Below, one piece after another: positions 30,310 to 30,811 of a stretch of 30,811 bases of DNA (positions within the stretch are counted from its first letter, which is position 1; each line of letters begins with the position of its first letter). The stretch is from Verrucomicrobia bacterium UBA1727 (GTDB lineage Bacteria > Verrucomicrobiota > Kiritimatiellia > RFP12 > UBA1067), in assembly GCA_002315875.1 (NCBI GenBank), contig DCIL01000011.1, forward strand, positions 9,491 to 40,301, written 5' to 3'. The position numbers and the translations under genes were made by a program. The notes beneath the pieces were generated by a model. It did not search any database. It saw only the letters and a program-made list of their open reading frames with translations, and was not told where the DNA came from.

Positions 30310-30782
30310 TCGGACTTCTCCTTTGCAATCAGCGGACGCGCCGGATTTCCAACAACCGTCACTCTTGGCGGAACGTCTTTCGTCACAACCGACCCCGCGC
30401 CGACAATCGCCCCGTCGCCTATCGTTACGCCGGCCAAGATCGTGGCGTTAGTACCGATGGCCACGTTCTTTCCGATATTCGTCTTCGTCAGCGTAAAGTT
30501 CGCGCCATTTTTTGAGATCGGCTTGAGGTCATTGACGAAACCGACGCCAGGTCCGATAAACGAGCGGTCGCCGATCGTGACGCCATTGGGAATGCCCACA
30601 AAGGGCTTGAGCGTAACGGCATCGCCGAGCGTCACACCGCCTTCGAGGATGCATTGTGCACAGATGTTGCAGTCCCTTCCGATTTTCGCACCTGGAAGAA
30701 TGACGCAGAACTGCCAGATTCTCGTTCCGTCCCCGATTTCCTTCGTCTGGACGTCCGCCGTTGGATGGATGAATGTATTCAC
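30306..30782 (-). CDS. fdtC: dTDP-3-amino-3,6-dideoxyhexose 3-N-acetyltransferase (FdtC/QdtC type)
   Basis: A 158-residue left-handed beta-helix protein. FIHPTADVQTKEIGDGTRIW (4-23) and hexapeptide repeats such as TNIGKNVAIGTNATILAGVT run through it. A VGFVNDLKP loop (79-87) and the ending DVPPRVTVVGNPARPLI match FdtC/QdtC/WbpD-type acetyltransferases that add acetate to the 3-amino group. The start is not secure: GTG at 30782 gives the family-like MNTFIHP opening, but the frame is open to the window edge and no good ribosome-binding site is visible. Confidence 0.78.
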   Translation of the reverse strand: MNTFIHPTADVQTKEIGDGTRIWQFCVILPGAKIGRDCNICAQCILEGGVTLGDAVTLKPFVGIPNGVTIGDRSFIGPGVGFVNDLKPISKNGANFTLTKTNIGKNVAIGTNATILAGVTIGDGAIVGAGSVVTKDVPPRVTVVGNPARPLIAKEKSE

Positions 30783-30811
30783 AATGTGTATTGGACTTAC
30801 CCCATTTTTGG

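Overview
The window is a bacterial surface-polysaccharide (O-antigen or capsule type) biosynthesis locus, coded almost entirely on the minus strand and packed tightly. Many adjacent genes share a 4-base stop/start overlap. I see no rRNA, tRNA, CRISPR array or transposase. No intergenic stretch exceeds about 190 bases. GC is moderate to fairly high by eye. Taxonomy cannot be fixed from sequence alone. My guess is a Gram-negative member of the PVC group (Kiritimatiellota or Lentisphaerota type), resting on the mix of DUF1796 proteins, COG1672/COG1373/COG2865 ATP-binding proteins and the MsbA-like exporter; this is an inference of low to moderate confidence.

Reading in the direction of transcription (right to left), the right end holds fdtC-like, fdtB-like and a second DegT/StrS aminotransferase, then an AlbA_2/HATPase/wHTH protein, an ATP-grasp enzyme, a COG1373 AAA+ ATPase with its own promoter, a third aminotransferase, a GNAT acetyltransferase, a GT8 glycosyltransferase, and the fdtA-like ketoisomerase (own promoter). 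After these come an APH-like kinase, a GT2, an SDR enzyme and a GT2-acyltransferase fusion. A colinear CDP-3,6-dideoxyhexose set follows: rfbF, rfbG, rfbH, an rfbS/rfbJ-type reductase and a CDP-paratose 2-epimerase. Next are a GT2, a COG1672 AAA ATPase with its own promoter, a three-domain DUF1796-GT2-DUF1796-like protein, a stand-alone DUF1796-like protein, a hexapeptide acyltransferase and a fucosyltransferase-like protein.

At the left end a plus-strand DUF1796 gene diverges from an operon of an MsbA-like ABC exporter, an unrecognised 187-residue protein and a DUF2235 hydrolase. The window closes with the start of class II fructose-bisphosphate aldolase, which has its own near-consensus promoter.

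Together the genes predict two activated-sugar lines: a CDP-3,6-dideoxyhexose (CDP-tyvelose if the assignments hold) and a dTDP-3-acetamido-3,6-dideoxyhexose (Fuc3NAc or Qui3NAc). At least one further amino-sugar line is likely, and several glycosyltransferases and acyltransferases would use the products. The rfbH reductase partner (rfbI/ddhD), rmlA/rmlB, a Wzy polymerase and a Wzx flippase are not in the window.

The least explained signals are four. First, short C/T-rich in-frame insertions are shared by a DegT aminotransferase and the distant DUF2235 gene. Second, two tandem inverted repeats lie between the -10 box and the start codon of each AAA ATPase gene. Third, six promoters share an identical extended -10 (TGRTATAAT), some of them giving almost leaderless transcripts. 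Fourth, a glycosyltransferase is flanked inside one protein by two papain-like DUF1796-type domains that also occur as separate neighbouring genes.
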